Shown one piece after another: positions 1 through 7,103 of a stretch of 9,380 nucleotides of DNA (positions within the stretch are counted from its first letter, which is position 1; the number at the start of each line of letters is the position of its first letter). The DNA is from an uncultured Mucilaginibacter sp. GTDB taxonomy: Bacteria > Bacteroidota > Bacteroidia > Sphingobacteriales > Sphingobacteriaceae. A program made the translations under genes and the position numbers. The stretch lies in NCBI RefSeq assembly GCF_946481715.1, contig NZ_CAMLOV010000199.1, positions 1 through 9,380 on the forward strand, read 5' to 3'. The notes beneath the pieces were generated by a model. It was given only the letters and a program-made list of their open reading frames with translations. It ran no database searches and had not been told where the DNA came from.

Positions 1-1
1 C

Positions 2-396
2 GACCTCAATTATTTGAAACAAAATGGGAGTGTTTTTCGTAAATGGAGGTCAGGCGGTATTCCGAAGGTTTATTTAATAAAGGATGGATGCCGCCGCACC
101 CTACTTTCTATTGTAAACGGAAGCTTTTTATTGCCCTTGGTAATTATGATCCCGAATTTGGCACCGCCGCAGATTATGAATTGATGTTGCGTTTCATTCA
201 TGTTAATAAAGCATCGGTTTTTTATCTTAAAAAGGTTGTTGTTAACATGTTTATGGGCGGTGTTAGTAACAATAGCTATAAGGGGCGCTTGAAAGTATTA
301 TTTTTGGACTTGAAAGCGATGCGGAAAAATGCTATTTCTAATCCTTTTGTGACCCTAATTTATAAGCGTTTAGTAAAGCTTAAGCAATTTTTATAA
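2..396 (+). CDS. Family 2 glycosyltransferase, C-terminal part (5' end outside window; apparent -1 frameshift)
   Basis: This is the C-terminal part of a GT-A fold family 2 glycosyltransferase of the polysaccharide-assembly type, which transfers a sugar from a nucleotide donor at the inner face of the membrane. From 58 onward the frame reads GWMPPHPTF, then FGTAADYELMLRF and GGVSN, motifs typical of WcaA-like enzymes; AADYELMLR belongs to the acceptor/catalytic region. The uninterrupted frame can start only at the ATG at 43, because a TAA sits at 40-42. However, the +2 frame from base 2 to 55 reads FRKWRSG, the peptide that normally stands just before this point in the family. The two frames join cleanly as RKWRSG-RYSEG if one base is missing near 53-57. 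I therefore read it as one gene with a one-base deletion, real or a sequence error, and not as a 117-aa protein starting at 43. Its position before a WecA-like gene fits a polysaccharide cluster. Confidence 0.8.
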
Positions 397-412
397 TTGA
401 AAAGAAATATAT

Positions 413-420
413 TATATTTG
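413..420 (+). promoter_or_regulatory. Candidate Bacteroidota -7 box (TATATTTG) for the WecA-like gene
   Basis: TATATTTG matches the Bacteroidota -7 consensus TAnnTTTG at every fixed position. It lies in a very AT-rich gap after the glycosyltransferase stop. No clean TTTG -33 box is present at the usual distance; only a T-run near 387-392 is there. A start site a few bases downstream would give a leader of about 35 nt before the ATG at 461, which favours that start over the GTG at 440. Confidence 0.45.
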
Positions 421-460
421 CAATAATGCATCCATATAAGTGCCCCCTCACAACATATAC

Positions 461-1561
461 ATGCCAGAATATTTAAATATATATTATATATACTTCATTT
501 TGATAGTGGTATTTTCAGTTTTGATTACACTGCTGTCTATCCCCTCTATATTGCATGTGGCGCGTACCCGGCATTTATATGATGATGTTGGCCATTTTCG
601 TAAACAGCACGATCATGGTATTCCGCGTTTGGGTGGAGTAGCAATCTTTGCCAGCTTTACCATCACGATGCTGGTTTTTAGCATGGTTGATAAAACGTTG
701 CCCGTTAGCTACCTGCTTACATCAAGCATTGTGTTGTTCGCTATGGGGCTAAAGGATGATCTCTCCGGCGTAAATTCAAGCACCAAGTTTTTGATTCAAT
801 TTTTTGTGGCGGCCATACTTGTTTTGCTCGGCGATATACGCTTTACCAGTATGTATGGCATTTTTGGAGTGTATGACATTAGTTACTTGGTAAGCGCCAT
901 CGTATCTATACTGTTTATAATGCTTATAGTAAATGCATTTAACCTTATAGATGGTATCGACGGGCTTGCGGGTGCAACATGTGTTGTAGTAAACGGGACG
1001 TTTACCATTTTATTCATCTATATAAAACACTACGAACTTGCAGCAATTTCGCTTGCTATCGTCGGGGCCATATTAGGCTTTTTAAGGTATAACCTTACCC
1101 CGGCAAAAATATTTATGGGTGATACAGGCTCATTATTGATAGGGCTTATCTCCGCTATCATGGCGGTTAAATTTATTGAGGTAAATAAAATCACGCATCA
1201 AAGCAACTCCGGCTTTTACTCGGCACCGGCACTTGCATTTGCCATATTGATCGGGCCGATATTTGATACCCTAAGAGTTTTTATTTTAAGGCTTTTAAAA
1301 GGCGGATCGCCATTTATTGCGGATCGTAACCACATCCACCACCGGGTATTGCGTTTGGGTTTTACCCATTTACAAACTACACTGATATTGGTAGGCATCA
1401 ATATAATTACTATTGTGATGGTGCTGCTTTTTAGCGAGTTGGGCAATTTTGCGCTAATGGCGCTTATTTTTATCAACTCCCTTGTGTTTAATTGGGGCGT
1501 TACTATATGCCTGCGTAATAAAGAGCGCGAAGGCTTTGCACTACGCAACCTGTTTGCGTAA
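461..1561 (+). CDS. wecA: WecA/TagO-like undecaprenyl-phosphate sugar-1-phosphate transferase (MraY family)
   Basis: This integral membrane enzyme would transfer a sugar-1-phosphate (GlcNAc-1-P in characterised WecA) from a UDP-sugar to undecaprenyl phosphate, the first membrane step of O-antigen, capsule or teichoic-type glycans. With 366 residues counted from the ATG at 461, the family motifs appear in order: RKxH...P.LGG near 47-58, GLKDDL at 96-101 with the Mg-binding DD pair, NAFNLIDGIDGLAG at 158-171, FMGDTGS at 218-224, and the HIHH cluster at 291-294. The last is characteristic of the WecA/WbpL branch rather than MraY proper. About ten hydrophobic segments alternate with these cytoplasmic loops. 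An in-frame GTG at 440 would add seven residues; I prefer ATG 461 because of the promoter box at 413-420 and the rarity of GTG starts in this group. The preceding glycosyltransferase suggests a polysaccharide locus. The actual sugar cannot be told from sequence, so the gene symbol means family level only. Confidence 0.9.
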   Translation: MPEYLNIYYIYFILIVVFSVLITLLSIPSILHVARTRHLYDDVGHFRKQHDHGIPRLGGVAIFASFTITMLVFSMVDKTLPVSYLLTSSIVLFAMGLKDDLSGVNSSTKFLIQFFVAAILVLLGDIRFTSMYGIFGVYDISYLVSAIVSILFIMLIVNAFNLIDGIDGLAGATCVVVNGTFTILFIYIKHYELAAISLAIVGAILGFLRYNLTPAKIFMGDTGSLLIGLISAIMAVKFIEVNKITHQSNSGFYSAPALAFAILIGPIFDTLRVFILRLLKGGSPFIADRNHIHHRVLRLGFTHLQTTLILVGINIITIVMVLLFSELGNFALMALIFINSLVFNWGVTICLRNKEREGFALRNLFA

Positions 1562-1599
1562 AATGGCCGTTTATAATTTTTCTCAATTTTAATTTTATT

Positions 1600-1607
1600 T
1601 AGTTTTG
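1600..1607 (+). promoter_or_regulatory. Candidate Bacteroidota -7 box (TAGTTTTG) for gap
   Basis: TAGTTTTG fits TAnnTTTG exactly and lies 20 nt before the gap start codon, in the 66-nt AT-rich gap after the WecA-like gene. No TTTG -33 element is obvious about 20 nt upstream, where the sequence is mostly T and A. A promoter here would separate the glycolytic genes from the polysaccharide genes. Confidence 0.5.
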
Positions 1608-1627
1608 CACCCTTAATTTTTACAATT

Positions 1628-2626
1628 ATGAGGATCGCAATCAATGGTTTCGGGCGTATCGGTCGCATTTTTTTACGAACAATACTGCTCAAAGATAATA
1701 TTGAAGTTGTTGCTATCAACGACCTTACCGACACAGCAACTCTCACCCATCTTTTTAAATACGACTCCGTGCATCGCGGTTTTAAGGGTACGGTCGCATT
1801 TACCACCGACTGCTTGCTTATAAACGGCAAAACAATAAAAGTTTATCAGCAAAAAGACCCCGCTGCCTTACCCTGGGCCGAATTGGATATAGACCTTGTG
1901 ATAGAATCAACCGGCAAATTCATATCCGCAGAAGGCGCCCATAAACACCTTACAGCAGGGGCAAAACAGGTAATCATATCAGCCCCGCCAAGCGACAGAA
2001 GTGTGCCAACCATTGTATTAGGGGTTAACGATGAGAAGATAAATTTACACTCGCCTATATTATCCAATGCGTCCTGTACCACTAATAACGTAGCCGCGAT
2101 GGTGAAAATACTGGATGACAACTGGGGAATAACCGATGGCTATATTACCACCGTACACTCCATGACTGGCGACCAGAACCTGCATGATGCACCGCATAAG
2201 GACCTGCGCAGGGCAAGGGCGGCATCGGCATCTATCATTCCAACAACAACGGGAGCGGCAAAGGCCATCACCAATATTTTCCCGCATCTGGAGGGTAGGT
2301 TGGGCGGCGCAGGTATCCGCGTCCCTGTTTTAAATGGTTCCTTAACGGATTTTACCTGCAGCCTTAAAACTATCCCAACAGTAGAAGAGATAAATGCAGC
2401 GTTTAGGGCAGCCGCTTACGGGCCTATGAAAACCATCCTGGAATATACTGAGGACCCTATAGTATCAACAGATATTTTGGGTAACCCGCATAGTTGTATT
2501 TTTGATGCACAGCTAACATCCGTTGTTGGCGGGCTGGTAAAGGTAGTTGGCTGGTACGACAACGAGATGGGATACTCCAGCCGCCTGGCAGACTTGGTGA
2601 AAAAAATAAGCTTGCTTAACAAATGA
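1628..2626 (+). CDS. gap: Glyceraldehyde-3-phosphate dehydrogenase, type I
   Basis: This cytoplasmic glycolytic/gluconeogenic enzyme oxidises glyceraldehyde-3-phosphate with phosphate to 1,3-bisphosphoglycerate, normally with NAD. The 332-aa length is standard. The N-terminal Rossmann motif INGFGRIGR is at residues 5-13, and the Asp in AINDL (residue 32) is the usual adenine-ribose contact associated with NAD preference. The catalytic Cys150 lies in SNASCTTNN and the partner His177 in TTVHSMT. PHKDLRRARA, IPTTTGAAKA, RVPVLNGSLTD and the C-terminal GWYDNEMGYS are all present, so the enzyme looks complete and active. The residue after TTN is Asn rather than the Cys of the E. coli enzyme. The stop codon overlaps the next start (ATGA), implying translational coupling to the GNAT gene. 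pgk, which uses its product, lies about 0.5 kb downstream. Confidence 0.97.
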   Translation: MRIAINGFGRIGRIFLRTILLKDNIEVVAINDLTDTATLTHLFKYDSVHRGFKGTVAFTTDCLLINGKTIKVYQQKDPAALPWAELDIDLVIESTGKFISAEGAHKHLTAGAKQVIISAPPSDRSVPTIVLGVNDEKINLHSPILSNASCTTNNVAAMVKILDDNWGITDGYITTVHSMTGDQNLHDAPHKDLRRARAASASIIPTTTGAAKAITNIFPHLEGRLGGAGIRVPVLNGSLTDFTCSLKTIPTVEEINAAFRAAAYGPMKTILEYTEDPIVSTDILGNPHSCIFDAQLTSVVGGLVKVVGWYDNEMGYSSRLADLVKKISLLNK

Positions 2627-3057
2627 TAAAATTTATCACCGGCGATGATGTGCTGCCCCTTCGTAACGATGTGTTACGCGAAGGCAGGCTTACGCTCGAG
2701 GAATGCCGCTTTCATAATGATGATGCAGAAGGCGCGTTCCATTTGGGTTATTATTTAGGGAATGAATTGGTTTGTATAGCGTCCTTTCACCCAATAAATT
2801 ATACAGGTTATGAAGGCAGGGCTTACCAGTTGCGCGGCATGGCAACCGCGCCGGGCCACAGGGGCAAGGGAATAGGCAACCGATTAGTAAACTTTGCCAT
2901 AACCTATCTGCGCGGGCAAAAGGTAAATTACGTGTGGTGCAACGCCAGAAAAGTGGCAGTACAGTTTTATATGGGTACGGGTTTTGAGGTAATATCGCCG
3001 GTGTTTGATGTACCCGGTATAGGGTTGCATTATGTAATGTATGTTAAGATACAATAA
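2623..3057 (+). CDS. GNAT family N-acetyltransferase
   Basis: This is a small cytoplasmic acetyltransferase expected to move an acetyl group from acetyl-CoA to an amine; the substrate is unknown. At 144 aa it is a single GNAT domain. The acetyl-CoA pyrophosphate loop is visible as GHRGKGIGNRL at about residues 78-88 (the R/QxxGxG/A motif), preceded by the strand LRGMATA. The C-terminal part, with WCNARKVAVQFYMGTGFE at about 105-122, is the conserved V-shaped strand and helix region of the fold. The N-terminal pattern LRNDVLREGRLTLEECRF is common in a subgroup of short bacterial GNATs. Its ATG overlaps the gap stop codon by 4 nt, so it is probably co-transcribed and coupled to gap. That placement does not by itself show a role in glycolysis; protein or metabolite acetylation is possible but unproven. 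Confidence 0.88.
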   Translation: MIKFITGDDVLPLRNDVLREGRLTLEECRFHNDDAEGAFHLGYYLGNELVCIASFHPINYTGYEGRAYQLRGMATAPGHRGKGIGNRLVNFAITYLRGQKVNYVWCNARKVAVQFYMGTGFEVISPVFDVPGIGLHYVMYVKIQ

Positions 3058-3117
3058 ATTTTTAAGCTAAAACCTGCACCTTTTTAACTTTAGGGTTGGC
3101 TTTTCTAATAAAATTGC

Positions 3118-3125
3118 TCAATTTG
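3118..3125 (+). promoter_or_regulatory. Possible pgk promoter (TCAATTTG, one mismatch to TAnnTTTG)
   Basis: TCAATTTG differs from the Bacteroidota -7 consensus only at its second base. A GTTG at 3095-3098 sits 19 nt upstream, a normal distance for a -33 box. It lies in the 97-nt gap between the GNAT gene and pgk, about 30 nt before the chosen start. The gap holds no evident terminator, so transcription from gap into pgk is also possible. Confidence 0.35.
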
Positions 3126-3154
3126 CGCCCCATTCATCAATCATGCTTTTATAT

Positions 3155-4345
3155 ATGAAAACAGTAGATCAGATAACTTTCAACGGTAAAAAAGCCCTTA
3201 TCCGTGTAGATTTTAACGTTCCTCTTGATAAAGACTATAACATTACCGATGATAACCGGATGACCGCCGCATTGCCTACCATCAAGAAAATTTTAACTGA
3301 TGGCGGAGCCGTTATATTGATGTCGCACCTCGGCAGGCCAAAAAATGGCCCTACCGAAGAATTTTCGTTAAAACACATTGTGCCGCATCTGTCAGATCTG
3401 TTGGGCCAGCAAGTTCAGTTTGCGGGTGATTGCATTGGGGCTGAAGCCGTTGAAAAAGCAAAGGCTTTAGATAAGGGCGAAGTTTTATTGTTAGAAAACC
3501 TGCGTTTTTACAAAGAAGAAGAAAAAGGCAATGTGGAATTTGCCGAAAAACTCTCTAAATTAGGAGATATATATGTAAACGACGCGTTCGGTACCGCTCA
3601 CCGGGCACATGCTTCTACCGCTATTATCGCACAGTTCTTCCCCGAAGCGAAATATTTTGGTTACCTGATGGCGGCCGAATTAACTAACGCCGAAAAAATA
3701 TTAAATGGTGCTGCAAAACCATTTACGGCTATTATGGGTGGCTCGAAGGTATCGGATAAGATAGAATTGATTGAAAAATTATTAGATAAGGTGGATAACC
3801 TCATCATCGGTGGCGGTATGGCTTACACTTTTGCAAAAGCAGATGGCGGCAGCATTGGTACCTCTTTGGTCGAAGCAGACAAGCTGGACCTTGCGCTTAG
3901 CCTGGTTAAAAAGGCCAAAGAAAAAGGCGTAAACCTTTTACTGCCTGTGGATAACATTACTGCCGATGCCTTCTCGAACGATGCGAATACAGGCATAGCC
4001 AAAACAGGCGAGATACCTGATGGCTGGATGGGATTGGATATCGGCCCCGAAACTGTTAAAATATTTAGTAAAGTTGTAGAGGAATCAAAAACCATCCTTT
4101 GGAATGGCCCCATGGGCGTTTTTGAGATGGAAAAGTTCCTGATAGGCACTAAAGCCGTTGCAGAGGCTGTTGCCAAGGCAACTGACAATGGCGCATTCTC
4201 CTTAATTGGCGGAGGCGACTCAGCAGCAGCAGTAGCTAAATTTGATATGGTTGATGATGTGAGTTATGTATCAACCGGCGGCGGTGCTTTGCTGGAATAT
4301 ATGGAAGGTAAAGAACTACCCGGCGTAAAGGCAATCAACGAATAA
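3155..4345 (+). CDS. pgk: Phosphoglycerate kinase
   Basis: This cytoplasmic enzyme transfers the acyl phosphate of 1,3-bisphosphoglycerate to ADP, giving ATP and 3-phosphoglycerate, directly after the GAPDH step. The protein is 396 aa from ATG 3155, the usual bacterial length. An ATG at 3143 would add four residues (MLLY), but the family normally begins MKTVD, so 3155 is preferred. Family signatures are RVDFNVP at 17-23, SHLGRP at 57-62, LLLENLRF at 111-118, the GGSKVSDK loop at about 195-202, the nucleotide-site stretch WNGPMGVFE at 316-324, and the glycine-rich [10 protein letters not shown] and STGGGALLE near the C terminus. No key element is missing. A strong intrinsic terminator follows within 20 nt, so pgk closes the glycolytic group. 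Confidence 0.97.
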   Translation: MKTVDQITFNGKKALIRVDFNVPLDKDYNITDDNRMTAALPTIKKILTDGGAVILMSHLGRPKNGPTEEFSLKHIVPHLSDLLGQQVQFAGDCIGAEAVEKAKALDKGEVLLLENLRFYKEEEKGNVEFAEKLSKLGDIYVNDAFGTAHRAHASTAIIAQFFPEAKYFGYLMAAELTNAEKILNGAAKPFTAIMGGSKVSDKIELIEKLLDKVDNLIIGGGMAYTFAKADGGSIGTSLVEADKLDLALSLVKKAKEKGVNLLLPVDNITADAFSNDANTGIAKTGEIPDGWMGLDIGPETVKIFSKVVEESKTILWNGPMGVFEMEKFLIGTKAVAEAVAKATDNGAFSLIGGGDSAAAVAKFDMVDDVSYVSTGGGALLEYMEGKELPGVKAINE

Positions 4346-4362
4346 GCAACTTTTCGATATAT

Positions 4363-4394
4363 AAAGGGCAATCATTTAAGTGGTTGCCTTTTTT
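4363..4394 (+). terminator. Rho-independent terminator after pgk
   Basis: The arms GGCAATCA (4367-4374) and TGGTTGCC (4381-4388) form an 8-bp stem with one T-G wobble and a 6-nt loop. A run of six T follows at 4389-4394. The A-rich bases before the stem can pair with the T-run. It lies 18 nt past the pgk stop. Confidence 0.88.
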
Positions 4395-4417
4395 GTTTAA
4401 AATCTATATTATTAGAT

Positions 4418-4888
4418 ATGGTAAGAAGAAATTGGCATATGCTACCGTTATTGTTGCTATTAGCAGCAGGCGCTTGTAATAACGTTGAAAAAAATAAAAC
4501 CACCGGCGTTCAGGCCGTAACCCTAAAAACAGACGATAAAAAGTTCCTGGCCTTGAAGGATACTGCGCAAGCCCAGATACAAACTTTTATTGATAGCCTG
4601 AAGCCACATGCACTCGACAGCAATTACCGATTCCTGGTGAAGTCGGATTTTGTGGACGGGAAAGAGCACGAACATATGTGGAGTGTGGTTTACAAATACA
4701 CCGACGAGAAGTTTACCGGCATTTTTGCCGACTCAGCATTATATCTAAAGAACATTAAACCGGGTGACCAGGTGCTGATAAAGAAAAGCGATGTGGAAGA
4801 TTGGGCCATATACGATTATCTGCATAATAAAGATATGGGTAATTTCTCAGATAAGTACCTACGCAGCCGGAAGAAAGCCGGCGAATGA
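4418..4888 (+). CDS. DUF2314 family lipoprotein
   Basis: This is a 156-aa predicted envelope lipoprotein of unknown function with a DUF2314 domain. The N terminus has two arginines (residues 3-4), a leucine-rich core (about 9-16) and Cys20 in LAAGAC, an imperfect but plausible lipobox (-3 is Ala rather than the commoner Leu), so a lipid anchor is likely. The domain covers about residues 70-135. Its hallmarks are FLVKSDF, the charged EHEHMW at 83-88, KNIKPGDQV at about 111-119, and EDWAIYD near 127-133. A polar tail ends in basic residues. The closest relative in view is the protein encoded at 8745-9197, which shares DTAQ, VKSDF, EHEHMWS, IKNIK/KNIK-GD, EDWAI and GNFS-KYL. The gene stands alone between two terminators and starts only 23 nt after the T-run of the first. 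The in-frame ATG at 4439 would remove the basic signal-peptide region, so 4418 is preferred. Confidence 0.82.
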   Translation: MVRRNWHMLPLLLLLAAGACNNVEKNKTTGVQAVTLKTDDKKFLALKDTAQAQIQTFIDSLKPHALDSNYRFLVKSDFVDGKEHEHMWSVVYKYTDEKFTGIFADSALYLKNIKPGDQVLIKKSDVEDWAIYDYLHNKDMGNFSDKYLRSRKKAGE

Positions 4889-4912
4889 GCCTCAACGTAA
4901 CATATTTGTATC

Positions 4913-4937
4913 AGCCCCAAAATTTAGGGGCTTTTTT
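4913..4937 (+). terminator. Rho-independent terminator after the DUF2314 lipoprotein gene
   Basis: AGCCCC (4913-4918) pairs with GGGGCT (4927-4932) across an 8-nt A/T loop, and a T-run extends to 4937. The G/C-rich stem with T-tract is a classic intrinsic terminator, 24 nt past the stop codon. Confidence 0.88.
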
Positions 4938-4976
4938 GTTTTATTACGTACTTTTAAAGCGATATTAGAATAGCCC

Positions 4977-6842
4977 ATGAAAAAAACGCTCCTTATTGCT
5001 TTCAGTGTTCTCCTTTTAGGTTTCACCTCATTGGCGCAGAGTGATGCTGCTTATATAAAAGACAACTACATTAAGTTTGAGTATGAAGTGCCGATGCGCG
5101 ATGGCAAAAAGCTGTTTACATCGGTATATGCACCTAAAGACCAAACCAAAAAGTACCCCATTATGATGGACCGCACTTGCTACAGCGTTGCGCCATACGG
5201 GGTAGATAAATATAAAGGCAGCCTTGGTCCTTCACCGCACTTTATGAAGGATGGCTACATTTTTGTTTACCAGGATGTACGCGGCCGATGGATGAGCGAG
5301 GGCATTTATGAGGAGATGACCCCCGAAAAGGAAGTGCATAAAACCAATAAGGATGTGGATGAGGGCACCGACACCTATGATACTATAGACTGGCTGCTGA
5401 AAAACCTGCCTAACAACAGTGGCAAGGTAGGGGTGTGGGGCATATCCTATCCGGGTTTTTACACCACTACGGCTTTGCTGAGCCGTCACCCGGCGTTAGT
5501 TGCTGCCTCGCCACAGGCGCCGATTGCCGACCTTTGGCGCGATGATGGCTGGCACAACGGTGCCTTTATGTTGGTTGCTAACTTTGGCTTTTACCCCGGG
5601 TTTACTAACAGGCAGGATGATAAGCCGACACAGCGCCGTGGCGGCCGCTTTAACCCCGGTACCAATGATGGTTACAAGTTTTTTATGGATATGGGGTCGA
5701 TGAAGAATACTAACGATAAGTATTTTAAGGACACCATCCGCCTGTGGAACGAGATGATGGACCACCCCAATTACGACCAGCACTGGAAAGACCGTAATGT
5801 ATTAACCCACCTGCACGATATTAAAACTGCGGTATTGGTTACCGGTGGCTGGTACGATGCAGAAGACCTTTATGGTGCAATAAATACCTATAAAACCTTA
5901 GCGCAAAAGAACCCTGCCACACCCATTTACTTTGCCATGGGTCCATGGGTGCACGGTGGCTGGGCGCGCGGCAACGGCGATCACCTTGGCGATGTGAGCT
6001 TTGGCGGACCAACAGGACCGTATTACAGGGATAAAATTGAGTTCGCCTTCTTTAGCCATTACCTGAAAGGTACGCCTTTAGATATTCCGAAAGTTTCCAC
6101 TTTTCAAACCGGGGTAAACCAATGGAAGAGCTATAATACCTGGCCGCCAAAAGAAGCCGAAGAGAAGAACCTTTACCTCCTGCCGGGCGGTAAACTATCC
6201 TTTAGTGCGCCAACAGCCGCTACAGACGACTATAAAGAGTGGGTATCAGACCCTATGAACCCTGTGCCATTTATTGATGGTATCGACTTTGATATGAAGC
6301 GGGAGTACATGACCGCCGACAACCGATTTGCTGAAAAGCGCCCGGATGTACTCACCTATAAAACAGAAGTGCTTGATAACGACGTAACTATCGCCGGCAA
6401 TATTTGGGCAAACCTTAAGTTCCGCACCACGGGTACCGATGCTGACCTTATAGTAAAAGTGCTGGATGTATACCCCGATACTGCTGCCAACAACCAGTTC
6501 ACCGGTAAGGATATAACCATGGCCGGTTACGAGCAAATGGTACGCAGCGAGCCCATCCGCGGCAAGTTCCGCAACAGCTTTGAGAAGCCCGAGCCGTTTG
6601 TGCCGGGCAAGGTAACCCCTGTAAACTTCGAATTGCAGGATGTGTTGCACACCTTTAAAAAAGGGCACCGTATTATGGTGCAAATTCAAAGCACCTGGTT
6701 CCCGCTGATCGATAGGACCACCCAGCAATTCCAGGATATTATGAAGGCTAAGGATACCGATTTTAAAAAGGAGTCCCACCGGGTATATAGCTCCAAAGCC
6801 CATCCGAGCTTTTTGAAAGTTAGGGTGATGGGCAATATGTAA
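4977..6842 (+). CDS. Secreted CocE/NonD (X-Pro dipeptidyl-peptidase-like) serine hydrolase, probable alpha-amino-acid ester hydrolase type
   Basis: This 621-aa exported hydrolase belongs to the CocE/NonD/peptidase S15 group. Residues 1-20 form a signal peptide (MKK, hydrophobic core, then SLA-QS). The alpha/beta-hydrolase domain runs to about residue 365 and contains the nucleophile Ser157 in GISYPG, Asp294 in GGWYDAED and His326 in GPWVHGG, a full catalytic triad. Tyr69 in DRTCY matches the oxyanion-hole Tyr of the family. A jelly-roll X-Pro_DPP C-terminal domain follows from about 395 to 620. Beyond the triad, the acidic residues seen in alpha-amino-acid ester hydrolases appear present: Glu296 and Asp297 just after the catalytic Asp, and the Asp189/190 pair in WRDDGWHNGAF. 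In that family they bind the substrate's alpha-amino group. I infer hydrolysis or acyl transfer on alpha-amino acyl esters or amides (characterised members act on cephalexin/ampicillin-type substrates). Proline-specific peptidase activity is the alternative. It follows a terminator and is probably transcribed alone. Confidence 0.92.
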   Translation: MKKTLLIAFSVLLLGFTSLAQSDAAYIKDNYIKFEYEVPMRDGKKLFTSVYAPKDQTKKYPIMMDRTCYSVAPYGVDKYKGSLGPSPHFMKDGYIFVYQDVRGRWMSEGIYEEMTPEKEVHKTNKDVDEGTDTYDTIDWLLKNLPNNSGKVGVWGISYPGFYTTTALLSRHPALVAASPQAPIADLWRDDGWHNGAFMLVANFGFYPGFTNRQDDKPTQRRGGRFNPGTNDGYKFFMDMGSMKNTNDKYFKDTIRLWNEMMDHPNYDQHWKDRNVLTHLHDIKTAVLVTGGWYDAEDLYGAINTYKTLAQKNPATPIYFAMGPWVHGGWARGNGDHLGDVSFGGPTGPYYRDKIEFAFFSHYLKGTPLDIPKVSTFQTGVNQWKSYNTWPPKEAEEKNLYLLPGGKLSFSAPTAATDDYKEWVSDPMNPVPFIDGIDFDMKREYMTADNRFAEKRPDVLTYKTEVLDNDVTIAGNIWANLKFRTTGTDADLIVKVLDVYPDTAANNQFTGKDITMAGYEQMVRSEPIRGKFRNSFEKPEPFVPGKVTPVNFELQDVLHTFKKGHRIMVQIQSTWFPLIDRTTQQFQDIMKAKDTDFKKESHRVYSSKAHPSFLKVRVMGNM

Positions 6843-6867
6843 AGAAAAAATCGCAAGCAATTGATTG

Positions 6868-6883
6868 TTAGTTAATTAACTAA
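6868..6883. repeat. 16-bp perfect AT-rich palindrome
   Basis: TTAGTTAATTAACTAA reads the same on both strands. It lies 26 nt past the hydrolase stop. Short GCAAG copies flank it at 6853-6857 and 6892-6896. It could be an operator or a weak hairpin; no T-run follows, so it is not a standard terminator. Confidence 0.6.
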
Positions 6884-6958
6884 TTGTTAAGTGCAAGAAT
6901 ATGTAAATTTTGGCGCTTTTGGTATTTGCTTGCCTGCCAAATTGGGGTTTTTGAACAA

Positions 6959-7013
6959 TAATAAGCAAATTTTTGCCTGTGTGACGCGGCTTGCTTATTA
7001 GTTAAGCCGGCTT
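6959..7013. repeat. 10-bp inverted repeat with adjacent 10-bp palindrome
   Basis: TAATAAGCAA (6959-6968) and TTGCTTATTA (6991-7000) are perfect inverted copies around a 22-nt spacer. Three bases on, AAGCCGGCTT (7004-7013) is a perfect palindrome. Both are in the noncoding 6843-7114 gap. Function unknown; operator sites or a structured RNA are possible. Confidence 0.55.
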
Positions 7014-7025
7014 GCATGGCAATCC

Positions 7026-7050
7026 GAATAACCGCAGGCGGCGGTTGTTT
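7026..7050. repeat. Hairpin with 6-bp GC-rich core stem
   Basis: AACCGC (7030-7035) pairs with GCGGTT (7041-7046) across the loop AGGCG. Outer A-T and G-T pairs can extend the stem to about ten. The following bases (GTTTATC) are not a good T-run, so terminator function is doubtful. Confidence 0.5.
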
Positions 7051-7068
7051 ATCAAGTGCAGAAAAATA

Positions 7069-7103
7069 TTACCGGCAGTATCTTGTTCGGTAACGAATTG
7101 CCG
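7069..7103 (+). promoter_or_regulatory. Overlapping inverted repeats upstream of the AraC-type gene
   Basis: TTACCG (7069-7074), CGGTAA (7088-7093) and TTGCCG (7098-7103) follow one another. The middle element can pair with either neighbour: with the first across 13 nt, or with the last across a CGAA loop (one wobble). The last arm ends 11 nt before the start codon at 7115. This may be an operator with three half-sites, possibly autoregulatory, or alternative hairpins in the leader. No perfect TAnnTTTG box was found nearby. Confidence 0.4.

Noticed and set aside
440..460. GTG start for the WecA-like gene, adding seven residues
   Set aside because: The extra residues resemble no family N terminus, and the candidate promoter at 413-420 leaves a better leader for ATG 461.
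1216..1830. 204-aa minus-strand open frame across the WecA-like and gap genes
   Set aside because: It runs antisense to two strongly recognised genes and their promoter gap, is rich in Lys/Arg/Ile/Ser with no family motif, and is best explained as a shadow.
2060..2080. SCTTNN instead of SCTTNC at the GAPDH active site as a sign of altered function
   Set aside because: The catalytic Cys and His are intact, the second Cys is not essential, and as I recall Asn at this place is common in Bacteroidota enzymes.
3143..3154. ATG start for pgk four codons upstream
   Set aside because: The family normally begins MKTVD, which matches ATG 3155.
4791..4973. 60-aa plus-strand open frame overlapping the end of the DUF2314 lipoprotein gene
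   Set aside because: It is out of frame with the DUF2314 motifs and translates straight through the terminator stem and T-run.
6246..6860. 204-aa minus-strand open frame opposite the hydrolase gene
   Set aside because: It lies almost wholly antisense to the C-terminal domain of a convincing hydrolase and shows no recognisable domain or signal.
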